NCBI RefSeq assembly: GCF_004799665.1
Contig: NZ_CP031310.1
Location: 1,108,887 to 1,172,886, forward strand
Source: Halapricum salinum
Lineage (GTDB): Archaea > Halobacteriota > Halobacteria > Halobacteriales > Haloarculaceae
Reading direction: 5' to 3'
Length of the DNA: 64,000 nucleotides
In this document: positions 8,889 to 17,121 of the stretch, piece after piece
Layout: each line of letters starts with the position of its first letter
Numbering within the stretch: position 1 is the stretch's first letter
Made by a program: the position numbers and the translations under genes
The notes under the pieces: generated by a model
Database searches by the model: none
Told to the model about the DNA's origin: nothing
What the model saw: only the letters and a program-made list of their open reading frames with translations

Positions 8889-9263
8889 ATGAGCCGAGGA
8901 CTCACAGACCCGATCGTCCGTCGCGAGCTGGGCGCCTCGGTTTCGAACGCACTCGTCGGCGTCTTGCTGGCGCTGGTCGTCGGCATCGCGCCGACGCTCA
9001 CGTGGCTGGTCCCGGTCGTCGCCGGGTTCGCCTTCGGCGTCGCGGCCGTCACCGATCGCGCTCCCGGCGGGATGGGGCTCTCGTACTCGGTGATCGCGCT
9101 CGCCGCGCTGCTGTTCGCGGGGCTGTGGCTCACCGGGCGACCAATCCTCGGGGCCATCCCGCTGGTGCTTTTCGGGACCGCCCTCGGGTTCGGCGGCAAT
9201 CGACTCGTCTTCGGTCTGCTCCTTCCGGTCCCGGAATCGCGTCGGGCGCACGTACGCGAGTGA
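8889..9263 (+). CDS. Four-helix membrane protein, hypothetical
   Basis: 124 residues from the ATG at 8889 (MSRGLTDPIVRREL). A short basic N-terminus is followed by four hydrophobic helices with GA- and GG-rich packing (ALVVGIAPTLTWLVPVV, FAFGVAAVTD, VIALAALLFAGLWL, IPLVLFGTALGFGGN). No ligand motif. It is divergent from the radical SAM gene and 48 bases upstream of the DUF460 gene. Function not recognised. Confidence 0.65.
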   Translation: MSRGLTDPIVRRELGASVSNALVGVLLALVVGIAPTLTWLVPVVAGFAFGVAAVTDRAPGGMGLSYSVIALAALLFAGLWLTGRPILGAIPLVLFGTALGFGGNRLVFGLLLPVPESRRAHVRE

Positions 9264-9311
9264 CCCAGCCCCGCAAGAGGTTTATATCGATTCGAGACCC
9301 TACGTGGAGGC

Positions 9312-11297
9312 GTGAGCACGCGAACAAGTGCCCTCGACGCGCTCGTCTTCGGGGTGGACGTCCAGAGTGGGGACGTCCGCGGCGACGCACCCTCCTACGC
9401 ACTCGTGGTCTTCGACGGCGAGTCGATCGACCGCGACGTCGTCTCTCACCGGAAGCTCCGGCGGCTGATCGACAGCGAGGAGCCCGCCATCGTCGCCACG
9501 GACAACATGTACGAACTGGCCAGCGACAAGGACGCGCTGGTCCACTTCCTCCGTAACCTTCCTGCAGGGACCAGACTCGTGCAAGTGACCGGTGACGAGC
9601 GACCCGAACCCCTTTCGAGAGTTGCCAAGCGCCACGGCGTCCCCTACGGCAAGGACCCGATGGACGAGGCCGAGGCCGCCGCCCGTCTCGCGGCCGCCAA
9701 CGTCGGCTACGAGGTCTCGGCGTTTACGAACACGACCGAAGTCAAGGTCGCCCGCGGGCGCTCGACCGGCGGTGGAGGGGGCTGGTCGGAGGATCGATAC
9801 ACCCGCAAGATTCACGGCGCAGTCAAGACAACAGCGAGGGAGGTCGAATCCGAACTGGACGACGCCGGCCTCGAATACGAGAAAGACGTGACCGAGAAGT
9901 ACGGCGGCTATTCGAACGCCATCTTCGAGGTCGAGGGGCGTCCCCAGGACATCCCCGTCAGCGAGCACCGCAGCGGTGACACCCGAATCGAGATCGAACG
10001 CGAGCGCCGGGACGGCATCGAGTTCCGCCCCCTGGCCAAGCGTCGGGATCACGTTCTCGTCGGGATGGACCCCGGGACGACGACCGCCGTGGCCATCGTC
10101 GGCCTCGACGGTGAGGTGCTGGACGTCTACTCCACCCGGACGGACGACGCCGCCGCAGTCACGGAGTGGATCGTCGAGCGCGGCCGCCCGGTCGTCGTCG
10201 CCGCCGACGTCGAGCCGATGCCCAACACCGTCGAGAAGCTGCGACGGAGCTTCGACGCCGCGGGCTGGATCCCCGACTCCGATCTACCTGTGGACGAGAA
10301 ACAGCACCGCACGCGCGAGGTGGCCTACGACAACGACCACGAACGTGACGCGCTGGCCGCCGCCCTCTACGCCTACGACGACCACGAGGACCAGATCGAC
10401 CGCATCGCGAGCAAGGTCCCGCCGCAGGAGGAGGTGGGGCCGATCGTCGCGGACGTGATCGCGGGCGAGCACTCCGTCGAGAGCGCGCTGGAGGCCCGGA
10501 ACGAAGACGACGGCAGCGGGAGCGACGCGGAATCGAAGGGGCCCGAACCGCGGGAACTCACCGACGAGGAGAAGAAGATCAAGCGCCTCGAGGCACGGGT
10601 CGAGCGCCTGGAGTCGCACGCTGACGATCTCAAGGACACCATCTCGCAGAAGAACGACCAGATTCAGGAGTACGAGCAGAAACTGAAAGAGGCTCGTAGT
10701 CAGGAGCGCACCGAGGCGCGAAAGCGCCGGGAAGTCACCCGTCTCGAACGCGAGAACGATCGGCTGGAACGCGAACTCGACGAAGAGCGTGATCGCGTCG
10801 AGGAACTCGAAGGCAAATTAGAGCGGCTCAAGGCGCTCTGGAAGCTGGATCACTCGAACTTCGCGGACGTCTCGGAGAAACAGGAGGGGCTCGTCCCCGT
10901 CAAAGTGGTCGAGAAGTTCACGACCGAAGCCATCCGGGACGCCGAGGAGCGCTTCGGCCTCGCCCGGGACGACATCATCATGTTCCGGGACGCGACCGGG
11001 GCCGGCGAGTCGACCGCCGAGCGACTCGCTGAGATCGAACCCCGGCTCGTGCTTCGCAACGGTGGACTCTCCGACGCCTCCGACGAGGTGCTGTTCGAGG
11101 AGCGCGTTCCGGTGGCGGATGCGGAAAAAGTCACAGTCCAGGAGGTCGACGAACTCGCTGTCGCGCGCGAACGCGAGGTCGAGGACGCCATCGACGACTG
11201 GGACGACTGGGTCGAAGAACGCAAGGAAGAGCGCAACAAGGAGATGGTCGACCAGATCATCAGCGAACACCGGGCGTCGGATCGCGGCGAGGGCTGA
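9312..11297 (+). CDS. DUF460 protein: RNase H-like fold plus long coiled coil
   Basis: 661 residues from a GTG start. The N-terminal 120 residues and the central segment from about 245 (LVGMDPGTTTAVAIVGLDG, then VVVAADVEPMPNTVEKL and DNDHERDALAAALYAY) have the RNase H-like/RuvC-like arrangement with acidic residues at the ends of strands. Residues about 415-510 are a charged heptad coiled coil, and the C-terminus is acidic. This is the archaeal DUF460 family; nuclease or nucleic-acid binding is inferred from the fold, with no known substrate. The frame begins 11 bases after a TATA-like TTTATATC. Confidence 0.85.
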   Translation: MSTRTSALDALVFGVDVQSGDVRGDAPSYALVVFDGESIDRDVVSHRKLRRLIDSEEPAIVATDNMYELASDKDALVHFLRNLPAGTRLVQVTGDERPEPLSRVAKRHGVPYGKDPMDEAEAAARLAAANVGYEVSAFTNTTEVKVARGRSTGGGGGWSEDRYTRKIHGAVKTTAREVESELDDAGLEYEKDVTEKYGGYSNAIFEVEGRPQDIPVSEHRSGDTRIEIERERRDGIEFRPLAKRRDHVLVGMDPGTTTAVAIVGLDGEVLDVYSTRTDDAAAVTEWIVERGRPVVVAADVEPMPNTVEKLRRSFDAAGWIPDSDLPVDEKQHRTREVAYDNDHERDALAAALYAYDDHEDQIDRIASKVPPQEEVGPIVADVIAGEHSVESALEARNEDDGSGSDAESKGPEPRELTDEEKKIKRLEARVERLESHADDLKDTISQKNDQIQEYEQKLKEARSQERTEARKRREVTRLERENDRLERELDEERDRVEELEGKLERLKALWKLDHSNFADVSEKQEGLVPVKVVEKFTTEAIRDAEERFGLARDDIIMFRDATGAGESTAERLAEIEPRLVLRNGGLSDASDEVLFEERVPVADAEKVTVQEVDELAVAREREVEDAIDDWDDWVEERKEERNKEMVDQIISEHRASDRGEG

Positions 11298-11335
11298 TCG
11301 AAACGGATTTTCCACAGCCGGCGGGCCTTCCGGAT

Positions 11336-11569
11336 ATGCTTCCGCCACCGTTCCACTCGATGTCGCCGTCGCTCCTTGCGGTGTTCAGCCTGCCCGTGAT
11401 CGTTCTCCTGGGGACGATCTTCGGCGGGATCGGCTACGCCGTCTACCGCGATGCTCAGGGTCGCGAAGTCGGCCCGCCCGAACTGTGGGGTGTGCTGCTC
11501 CCGAGTCTGCTAGCTGCGGGCGTGGTTCCGGGGATCGTCGCCGGGATCGGCTATCTTGTCGTGCGGTAG
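11336..11569 (+). CDS. Small membrane protein, hypothetical
   Basis: 77 residues. Two hydrophobic helices (about 15-35 and 53-75) connected by a polar loop YRDAQGREVGPPELWG. Start at 11336 or at the internal Met nine codons later. It sits between the DUF460 gene and lpdA on the same strand with short gaps. No recognisable family. Confidence 0.55.
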   Translation: MLPPPFHSMSPSLLAVFSLPVIVLLGTIFGGIGYAVYRDAQGREVGPPELWGVLLPSLLAAGVVPGIVAGIGYLVVR

Positions 11570-11622
11570 GCACGCCGACGGTTGCCCCCCGAGTTATGTG
11601 CCCGCCGCCCCACCACCCGAAT

Positions 11623-13038
11623 ATGGTCGTCGGAGACGTCACGACAGGGACGGACGTACTGGTGATCGGCGCGGGCCCAGGCGGCTACGTCGCCGCGATC
11701 CGCGCCGCACAGCTCGATCTCGACGTCACACTGGTCGAGAAGGACGCCTACGGCGGGACCTGCCTCAACTACGGGTGTATTCCGTCGAAGGCACTTATAT
11801 CTGCCACCGACCGCGCGCACGACGTGCGCGAGGCAGAACACATGGGAATCTACGCCGACCCCGCCGTGGACGTGGCGGCGATGAACGAGTGGAAAGACGG
11901 CGTCGTCACGCGACTCACCCGCGGGGTCGAGGGTCTCTGCAAGCGCGCCGGTGTGAATCTCGTCGAGGGTCGCGCGGAGTTCGCCGGTGAGAACCAGGCC
12001 CGGATCGTCCACCTCGGCGAGGGCGAGGGCTCTGAAACCGTGGAATTCGAACACGCCATCGTCTCCACAGGAAGCAAACCGATCGAACTCCCCGGACTCG
12101 AATTCGACGGCGAGCGCGTCCTCACTTCCCGCGACGTGCTCGCGCTGGAGTCGCTGCCGGAGTCGATGATCGTCGTCGGCGCGGGCTACATCGGGATGGA
12201 ACTGGCGACCGTGCTGGCGAAACTCGGGACCGACGTGACCGTACTGGAGATGGAAGACGACGTCCTTCCGGGCTACGAGGACGACGTCAGCAAAGTCGTG
12301 AGAGAACGGGCCGAAGACCTCGGCATCGAATTCCGATTCGGGCTGGCTGCGAGCGGAGCCGAGCGTACGGGCGACAGCATCAGAGTCGAGGCAACGGACG
12401 AGGACGACGAGCACACTGCCTTCGAAGGTGACAAATCGCTCGTCGCGGTCGGTCGCCAGCCCGTGACGGACACGCTGAACCTCGACGCAGTGGGACTCGA
12501 ACCCGATGAGCGAGGGTTCCTGGAGACCGACGAGCAGTGCCGGACGGACGTCGAGCACATCTTCGCGGTGGGTGACGTCGCTGGCGAGCCGATGCTGGCA
12601 CACAAAGCGAGCGCCGAGGGCGAGGTCGCCGCCGAAGTGATCGCCGGCGAGCCCGCGGGCATGGATCAACAGGCCGTGCCGGCGGTGGTCTTCACGGACC
12701 CCGAGATCGGCACCGTCGGGATGACCGAAGCCGAGGCCGAGGCGGCGGGCTTCGAGGTGATCGCCGAGACGGCCCCGCTCCGCGGGAACGGACGGGCGCT
12801 GACACTCGACGATCGTGAGGGGTTCGTCCGGATCGTCGCCGACAGCGAGGACGGGTTCGTTCTGGGGGCCCAGATCGTCGCGCCGGAGGCCTCGGAGTTG
12901 CTGGCGGAACTGGGGCTAGCAGTCGAGATGGGCGCACGACTGGAAGACGTCGCCGCGACGATCCACAGCCACCCGACGCTCTCGGAGGCCGTGGCGGAGG
13001 CGGCCAAAGGCGCACTCGGGCGGGCGATCCACTACTGA
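11623..13038 (+). CDS. lpdA: Dihydrolipoyl dehydrogenase (E3)
   Basis: 471 residues. FAD-binding GAGPGGYVAAIRAAQ at about 15, the redox-active disulfide GGTCLNYGCIPSK at about 46-58, the NAD-binding GAGYIGMELATVLAKLG at about 182, FAD contact VFAVGD-like IFAVGDV at about 310, and the active-site His-Glu pair in HSHPTLSEAVAEA near the C-terminus. It reoxidises lipoyl groups of 2-oxoacid dehydrogenase complexes. An ATG 27 bases upstream is possible, but MVVGDVTTGTDVLVIG is the usual haloarchaeal start. No E1/E2 genes are adjacent. Its stop overlaps the convergent flavin protein gene by 7 bases. Confidence 0.95.
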   Translation: MVVGDVTTGTDVLVIGAGPGGYVAAIRAAQLDLDVTLVEKDAYGGTCLNYGCIPSKALISATDRAHDVREAEHMGIYADPAVDVAAMNEWKDGVVTRLTRGVEGLCKRAGVNLVEGRAEFAGENQARIVHLGEGEGSETVEFEHAIVSTGSKPIELPGLEFDGERVLTSRDVLALESLPESMIVVGAGYIGMELATVLAKLGTDVTVLEMEDDVLPGYEDDVSKVVRERAEDLGIEFRFGLAASGAERTGDSIRVEATDEDDEHTAFEGDKSLVAVGRQPVTDTLNLDAVGLEPDERGFLETDEQCRTDVEHIFAVGDVAGEPMLAHKASAEGEVAAEVIAGEPAGMDQQAVPAVVFTDPEIGTVGMTEAEAEAAGFEVIAETAPLRGNGRALTLDDREGFVRIVADSEDGFVLGAQIVAPEASELLAELGLAVEMGARLEDVAATIHSHPTLSEAVAEAAKGALGRAIHY

Positions 13039-13505
13039 TCTCTCGATTCCATCTCGGCAGCTAGCCCCGTGTGCTTGATCCCGGTCACCTCGTCCACGTC
13101 GAGTGCGTAGATCTTGACGTTCCGTGACGGGCTCGCGATCTGGAACAGCTCGGGTCGCCACGCGCCTTCGAGCACCTCACCCAGGTCTCCCCAGCGGTGC
13201 GGCGGAATCTTGCGGAACTCCCCCTCGAGAAGAACACTCCGCCAGTTGAACCTCGTCTCGGCACTGTAGACCAGAAAACTGGCTCGCTCAGAGTGGTCGG
13301 TCAGTCGCTCCTTGCGACTCTCGTCGCCGAGGAGGTAGGTGAAATACAGCGACTCACCGTCGTAGCCGTACGACAGCGGGAGCAGATATGGCACCGGACC
13401 ATCTATCAGTCCCAGGACACCGACCGACTGGCTGTCGAGAAACGTGTCGATCTCCTCGCGCCGCATCGTTTCGAGGCCGTAGGGCTTGAGCTCCGGAACC
13501 GTCAT
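13032..13505 (-). CDS. Pyridoxamine 5'-phosphate oxidase-family flavin-binding protein
   Basis: 157 residues with the split-barrel FMN-binding fold: ETMRREEIDTFLDSQSVGVLGL, then PYLLPLSYGYDGESLYF and TRFNWRSVLLEGEFRKI. Proteins of this kind bind FMN or F420 and act as oxidases or small-molecule reductases; true PdxH is unlikely at this length. Start taken at MTVPELKPYG; an ATG-like start six codons upstream is possible. Convergent overlap with lpdA. Confidence 0.75.
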   Translation of the reverse strand: MTVPELKPYGLETMRREEIDTFLDSQSVGVLGLIDGPVPYLLPLSYGYDGESLYFTYLLGDESRKERLTDHSERASFLVYSAETRFNWRSVLLEGEFRKIPPHRWGDLGEVLEGAWRPELFQIASPSRNVKIYALDVDEVTGIKHTGLAAEMESRDQ

Positions 13506-13615
13506 ACAGTACGTTCGAGCCAAGTCATGAAAACCATCTATTCGATTGTCAGTGTGTGAGAACTGTTCAGCGACGTCTCGCCACTTCTCCCAAAGAGCTA
13601 TAACAGAATACGCTA

Positions 13616-13635
13616 ATATTAGTAATATCTAATAT
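13616..13635 (+). promoter_or_regulatory. Palindromic operator over the arsR start
   Basis: ATATTAG at 13616-13622 and CTAATAT at 13629-13635 are perfect inverted 7-mers separated by TAATAT, overlapping the arsR start codon at 13634. A TATA-like stretch (CTATAACAG) lies near 13599-13607. The position fits autorepression by the ArsR protein; binding is inferred. Confidence 0.6.
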
Positions 13636-13972
13636 GGGCGCAGAGAGTGAGCGAGAAACGACGTGTTGTGAGACAGTCGGACGAGTCGACGCCGAGGCGC
13701 TCGCGACGGACGTGCAGTTGCTCTCGGCGATGGGCAACGATACGCGCTACGAACTGTTGCGGCGGATCGCTGGAGCCGATGGAGAGGTCTGTGTCTGTGA
13801 CCTCGAAGCCGCAGTGGGTGTGAGCCAAAGCGCGGTCAGTCAGGCGCTCTCGCGGCTCTATACGGCTGGCCTCGTGACGCGTCGCAAGGAGTCGAACTGG
13901 CGGTACTACGGGCTGACCGAAGACGCGCAGGTCCTGCTTGCCGCACTCGATCAGATCAGGGGTGAAGACTGA
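13634..13972 (+). CDS. arsR: ArsR-type metalloregulatory repressor
   Basis: 112 residues. A winged helix-turn-helix: DVQLLSAMGNDTRYELLRRI, the metal-site helix with VCVCDLEAA (CxC at about 53-55, the classical As(III) site), recognition helix VSQSAVSQALSRLYTAGLV, and a wing RKESNWRYYGL. An extra Cys pair lies at residues 11-12 (TCCETV). It should repress the arsR-arsM unit and leave DNA on arsenite binding. Its stop overlaps the arsM start by one base. Confidence 0.9.
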   Translation: MGAESERETTCCETVGRVDAEALATDVQLLSAMGNDTRYELLRRIAGADGEVCVCDLEAAVGVSQSAVSQALSRLYTAGLVTRRKESNWRYYGLTEDAQVLLAALDQIRGED

Positions 13973-14739
13973 TGACCGACGACGACGAGACTCGCCAGAT
14001 CGTCCGGGAGCGCTACGCCGAGACTGCCAGTGAGGGGTGCTGTGGCGGGGGTGTGGAGGCAGCAGCGCGAGCGGTCGGCTACGACGACAGCGAAATCGCA
14101 GCCGTCGACGGCGAGGCCAACCTGGGACTCGGGTGTGGCAATCCGACCGCCATCGCGAATCTGGCAGCGGGCGAGACGGTCCTCGATCTCGGTTCGGGGG
14201 GTGGCTTCGACTGTCTGCTCGCCGGCCGGGAAGTCGGCCCCGACGGGCAGGTCATCGGCGTCGACATGACGCCCGAGATGGTCGAGAAAGCTCGCGGGAA
14301 CGCCCGCGAAAACGACGCCGAGCACGTCGAGTTCCGCCTCGGCGAGATCGAACACCTTCCGGTGGCGGACGAGACGGTCGAGGTGATCATCTCCAACTGT
14401 GTCGTCAATCTCTCGCCCGCGAAGAGACAGGTCTACCAGGAGGCGTTTCGAGTGCTCCGGCCCGGCGGCCGGGTGGCGATCTCCGATCCGGTTGTGGTCG
14501 GGGACCTTCCCGACGGTGTCCGGGACGATCCGGGCTCGCTGGCGGGCTGTATCAGTGGGGCCGAATCGCCAGAACGTCACCGCGAGCTACTCGCAGCTGC
14601 GGGGTTCGAGGCTATCGAGATCACCGTCGATCCAGAGAGTAGCGACGCCATCGACGAGTGGCACGAGACGTACGACCTCGGTGGCTCGTTGCTCTCAGCC
14701 CGGATCGAAGCCAGAAAACCGCCTGCAGACGATACCTGA
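13972..14739 (+). CDS. arsM: Arsenite S-adenosylmethionine methyltransferase
   Basis: 255 residues. Class I methyltransferase with SAM loop VLDLGSGGGFDCLLAG (about 64) and IGVDMTPEMVEKA. The ArsM-specific cysteines are present: EGCCGGG at about 22, LGLGCGNP at about 48, SNCVVNLSP at about 143 and GCISGA at about 190. It methylates As(III) to volatile or less retained species in the cytosol. Translationally coupled to arsR. The downstream side is followed directly by a remnant of a second hisH tail. Confidence 0.9.
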   Translation: MTDDDETRQIVRERYAETASEGCCGGGVEAAARAVGYDDSEIAAVDGEANLGLGCGNPTAIANLAAGETVLDLGSGGGFDCLLAGREVGPDGQVIGVDMTPEMVEKARGNARENDAEHVEFRLGEIEHLPVADETVEVIISNCVVNLSPAKRQVYQEAFRVLRPGGRVAISDPVVVGDLPDGVRDDPGSLAGCISGAESPERHRELLAAAGFEAIEITVDPESSDAIDEWHETYDLGGSLLSARIEARKPPADDT

Positions 14740-14796
14740 CTACCGCTCGACGCAGTACTCGACGAAGTTCTGGAGAATTCGCAGTCCCGTCTCGCC
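14740..14796 (-). pseudogene. Remnant of a second hisH 3' end
   Basis: 57 bases that translate (minus strand) to GETGLRILQNFVEYCVER followed by TAG, matching the C-terminus of the intact hisH at 15002-15058 (GETGLQILQNFVEYCVER, TAA). 50 of 57 bases agree. Of five differing sense codons four are synonymous, which is the pattern of divergence between functional genes rather than of random decay. The similarity stops abruptly at 14796, where a hairpin element begins. Confidence 0.8.
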
Positions 14797-15001
14797 ACAC
14801 CACTTTTTCCTCCTCGGGTTTCCTCGGGCCTGGGGCCCTGCGGGAACCCCTCTCTGCTCACGGCGGCGAAGCCGCCGTTCGCATGGTATGCGAGAGCTTT
14901 GCTCTCGCACTAGTCAGAAAAACGTGGGGAAAACTGCCGGACGCTCCTTTACAGTCACGTCCGGTGAAACACCTCACTTCGTTCGGTGTACGCTTGCCCT
15001 C
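14797..15001. repeat. Modular hairpin element A
   Basis: Starts with CCACTTTTTCC and CTCGGGTTTCCTCG, then three strong stems: 14860-14878 (8 bp, loop GAA), 14889-14909 (9 bp, loop TTT) and 14937-14964 (7 bp). Linkers GTGAGCAGA / TTCGCATGGT (on either strand), AAAAACGTGGGGAAAA and CGTCCGGTGAAAC recur in the elements at 47.4, 51.0 and 53.35 kb while the stem sequences differ. It fills the convergent gap between arsM and hisH. Confidence 0.7.
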
Positions 15002-15652
15002 TTACCGCTCGACGCAGTACTCGACGAAGTTCTGCAGGATCTGGAGCCCCGTCTCGCCGCTCTTTTCGGGGTGAAACTGCGTCCCGAAGACGTTGCCAGC
15101 GTCGTTGGCCACGACGCTGGCGAACTCGGTGCCGTAGTCCGTCGCGGCGACGACGGCATCACTGTCTTCGGGGTCGGCGTAGTAGGAGTGGACGAAATAG
15201 GCGTACTCGCCATCGACGCCCTCCACGAGGGGGTGCTCGCGCTGGACGTCCAGTTCGTTCCAGCCCATGTGGGGAATCTTCTTCTCGCCCGTGAAGCGGC
15301 GGTTTGCCCCCGGGATCAGGTCCAGCCCTTCGACGTCACCCTCGCCGGCGTGGTCGGCTTCCTCGCTCGTGGTCAACAGCATCTGCATCCCGAGACAGAT
15401 CCCGAAGAGCGGTTTGCCCTCGGCGGCGAGATCGACGAGTGTCTCCCGGAAGGGGCCGGCGTTGTCCATGCCCTCGGAGAACGCGCCGACACCGGGAAGG
15501 ACGACACCATCGGCCGCGTCGAAGTCGGCGGGGTCCTCGCTCAACGCGACGCTCGCGCCGGCGCGTTCGAGTCCGCGCGTGACGCTGCGGAGGTTCCCGA
15601 GGCCGTAGTCGACGACGACCACCTCGGCGGCAGTCTGGCGAGTCGTGCTCAT
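15002..15652 (-). CDS. hisH: Imidazole glycerol phosphate synthase, glutaminase subunit
   Basis: 216 residues. Class I glutamine amidotransferase with the oxyanion motif GVGAFSEGM, nucleophile Cys in GICLGMQMLL (about 88) and the His-Glu pair in GTQFHPEKSG near the end. It supplies ammonia to HisF in histidine synthesis; hisF is not in the window, and hisE lies 38 kb away, so the pathway genes are dispersed. The ATG at 15652 gives a short polar lead before VVVVDYGLGNL. Confidence 0.93.
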   Translation of the reverse strand: MSTTRQTAAEVVVVDYGLGNLRSVTRGLERAGASVALSEDPADFDAADGVVLPGVGAFSEGMDNAGPFRETLVDLAAEGKPLFGICLGMQMLLTTSEEADHAGEGDVEGLDLIPGANRRFTGEKKIPHMGWNELDVQREHPLVEGVDGEYAYFVHSYYADPEDSDAVVAATDYGTEFASVVANDAGNVFGTQFHPEKSGETGLQILQNFVEYCVER

Positions 15653-15757
15653 ACGCCTGCTTGGTGGAGTACGCTGAAGGCCCTTTCCGTTCGCGCCACG
15701 TCTTGCCGCCTCGGAGCCGACACGAGCAGAGACCTGCGGCTACCGTACTGGTTCGAT

Positions 15758-15763
15758 AAAAAA
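15758..15763 (-). terminator. T-run terminator after the DUF1931 gene
   Basis: A run of six T on the minus strand, 21 bases after the stop of the histone-like gene, in the form typical of archaeal intrinsic termination. Confidence 0.45.
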
Positions 15764-15783
15764 GCGAGGGTCGAGTGCCCGAC

Positions 15784-15951
15784 TTACAGGTCGCGCGGCT
15801 GGACCGTCTTGCGGTCGTTGGCCTCGGCGCGTCGCGCTGCGTCTTCGAGCAGCTCGTCGACTTCCTCGTCGAGGGCATCGTAGAAGTCCGAGGCGACGTT
15901 CATGTCATCGAGCGCTTCCTTGACGGCGGCTTTGACGATTAGGTCTGCCAT
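15784..15951 (-). CDS. DUF1931 single-domain histone-fold protein
   Basis: 55 residues: MADLIVKAAVKEAL, a helix DDMNVASDFYDALDEEVDELLEDAARRAEANDR, then KTVQPRDL. The order short helix, long helix, short strand with RKT(V/I)QPRDL matches the histone fold, and the family DUF1931 is widespread in haloarchaea. A DNA-binding role is inferred from the fold; the surface is very acidic. It is too short for most gene finders. A strong TATA box lies at 15975-15985 and a T-run terminator follows. Confidence 0.85.
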   Translation of the reverse strand: MADLIVKAAVKEALDDMNVASDFYDALDEEVDELLEDAARRAEANDRKTVQPRDL

Positions 15952-15974
15952 ACAGGGCAGCTATTCCAGAGGGT

Positions 15975-15985
15975 GATTTATAAAC
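15975..15985 (-). promoter_or_regulatory. TATA box of the DUF1931 gene
   Basis: TTTATAAA, itself palindromic, is centred 29 bases upstream of the ATG at 15951, so the transcript should be leaderless. Confidence 0.65.
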
Positions 15986-16045
15986 GTTCCCGTTTGTCCC
16001 CGCTCTCGGGGCCGCTCGCGGCGGTTTGCGACCCCGATTGCCGGA

Positions 16046-16056
16046 AAATATAAAAA
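16046..16056 (+). promoter_or_regulatory. TATA box of larB
   Basis: AAATATAAAAA is centred about 33 bases upstream of the ATG at 16085, predicting a leader of only a few bases and supporting that start over the one five codons upstream. Confidence 0.6.
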
Positions 16057-16084
16057 GCGATGGGGCGGAGTGGCCCCAACACGA

Positions 16085-16852
16085 ATGCGCGACCTCCTCG
16101 AAGCCGTCGCCGCGGGCGAGCTCAGCCCCGAGGCGGCACAGGCACAGCTCCAGGGCTACGTCGTCGGCGAGTCCGGCCGTTTCGACGCGACCCGCGAGAC
16201 CAGAAGCGGCGTCCCCGAAGCAGTCCTCGCGGAGGGCAAGACACCCACGGAAGTCGCCGATCTGATAGCGACGGGCCTGGAGACGACCGGGCGCGCGATC
16301 GCGACGCGCCTCACCCCCGACCACCGCGAGGCAGTCCACGACCACCTCGACGAGAGCCACCCCGGGGCAACCATCGAGGACGACCAGCGCGCGCGAACGC
16401 TCGTCGCGCGCGCTCCCGACTTCGAGAGCCCGAATCTCGACGCCACGGTCGGCGTCGTCACCGCGGGCACGAGCGACGCGATCCCCGCCGGAGAAGCCAC
16501 GACGCTCCTCGAAGAGATGGGTGCGTCCGTCGAGCGAATCGACGACATCGGCGTGGCCTCGCTGGCCCGTATGCTCGACCAGCTCGGCGTGCTCCGCGAG
16601 CAGGACGTTCTGATCGTCGCAGCCGGCCGCGAAGGTGCACTACCCACCGTGATCGCCGGCCTCGTGGACGTCCCCGTCATCGGACTCCCAGTCTCGACTG
16701 GCTACGGCCACGGCGGCGAAGGTGAGGCTGCACTCTCGGGAATGGTACAGTCCTGCACTGCGCTCTCGGTCGTGAACGTCGACGCGGGGTTCACCGCGGG
16801 CGCACAGGCCGGCCTGATCGCCAGACAGCTCGACGACGCCCGGGAGTCGTGA
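16085..16852 (+). CDS. larB: LarB: pyridinium-3,5-biscarboxylic acid mononucleotide synthase
   Basis: 255 residues. The N-terminal about 110 residues are the LarB-specific helical part (MRDLLEAVAAGELSPEAA..GVPEAVLAEGKTP). The rest is an AIR carboxylase (PurE-like) domain with GVVTAGTSDAIPAGEA, VLIVAAGREGALPTVIAGL and GLPVSTGYGHGGEGEAAL. In the known pathway LarB makes the precursor of the nickel-pincer cofactor. larC and larE are not in the window. It looks monocistronic. Confidence 0.88.
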   Translation: MRDLLEAVAAGELSPEAAQAQLQGYVVGESGRFDATRETRSGVPEAVLAEGKTPTEVADLIATGLETTGRAIATRLTPDHREAVHDHLDESHPGATIEDDQRARTLVARAPDFESPNLDATVGVVTAGTSDAIPAGEATTLLEEMGASVERIDDIGVASLARMLDQLGVLREQDVLIVAAGREGALPTVIAGLVDVPVIGLPVSTGYGHGGEGEAALSGMVQSCTALSVVNVDAGFTAGAQAGLIARQLDDARES

Positions 16853-16967
16853 TCGTCTGTGTCACTCGTTCTCGATCCTGAAGCGTTCGCATACCCAATT
16901 ATGTTGGGGCAACGGTATTCCCGATACGTATCCAAAGAAACGTGCCGGGAACGTCCGGTGGTGACGA

Positions 16968-17117
16968 ATGCCAAAGTGCAATCATTGCGGCGCGCACGTG
17001 TCGGACCAGTTCGCACGCGTGTTCGCCGACGAATTCGGCGACGTTCGCGCGTGCCCGAATTGCTCAGCGAACGCCGGAATCGCAGAAGTATCGCGAGAGC
17101 GAACCCGCGAGGCGTGA
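16968..17117 (+). CDS. Very small zinc-ribbon protein, DUF7563-like
   Basis: 49 residues: [34 protein letters not shown]. Two CxxC knuckles (residues 4-7 and about 29-32) form a zinc ribbon. Such mini-ribbon proteins are common and conserved in haloarchaea and some affect colony or biofilm traits; no specific role can be assigned. It ends five bases before the GIY-YIG gene, so the two are probably co-transcribed. Confidence 0.75.
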   Translation: MPKCNHCGAHVSDQFARVFADEFGDVRACPNCSANAGIAEVSRERTREA

Positions 17118-17121
17118 ATCG

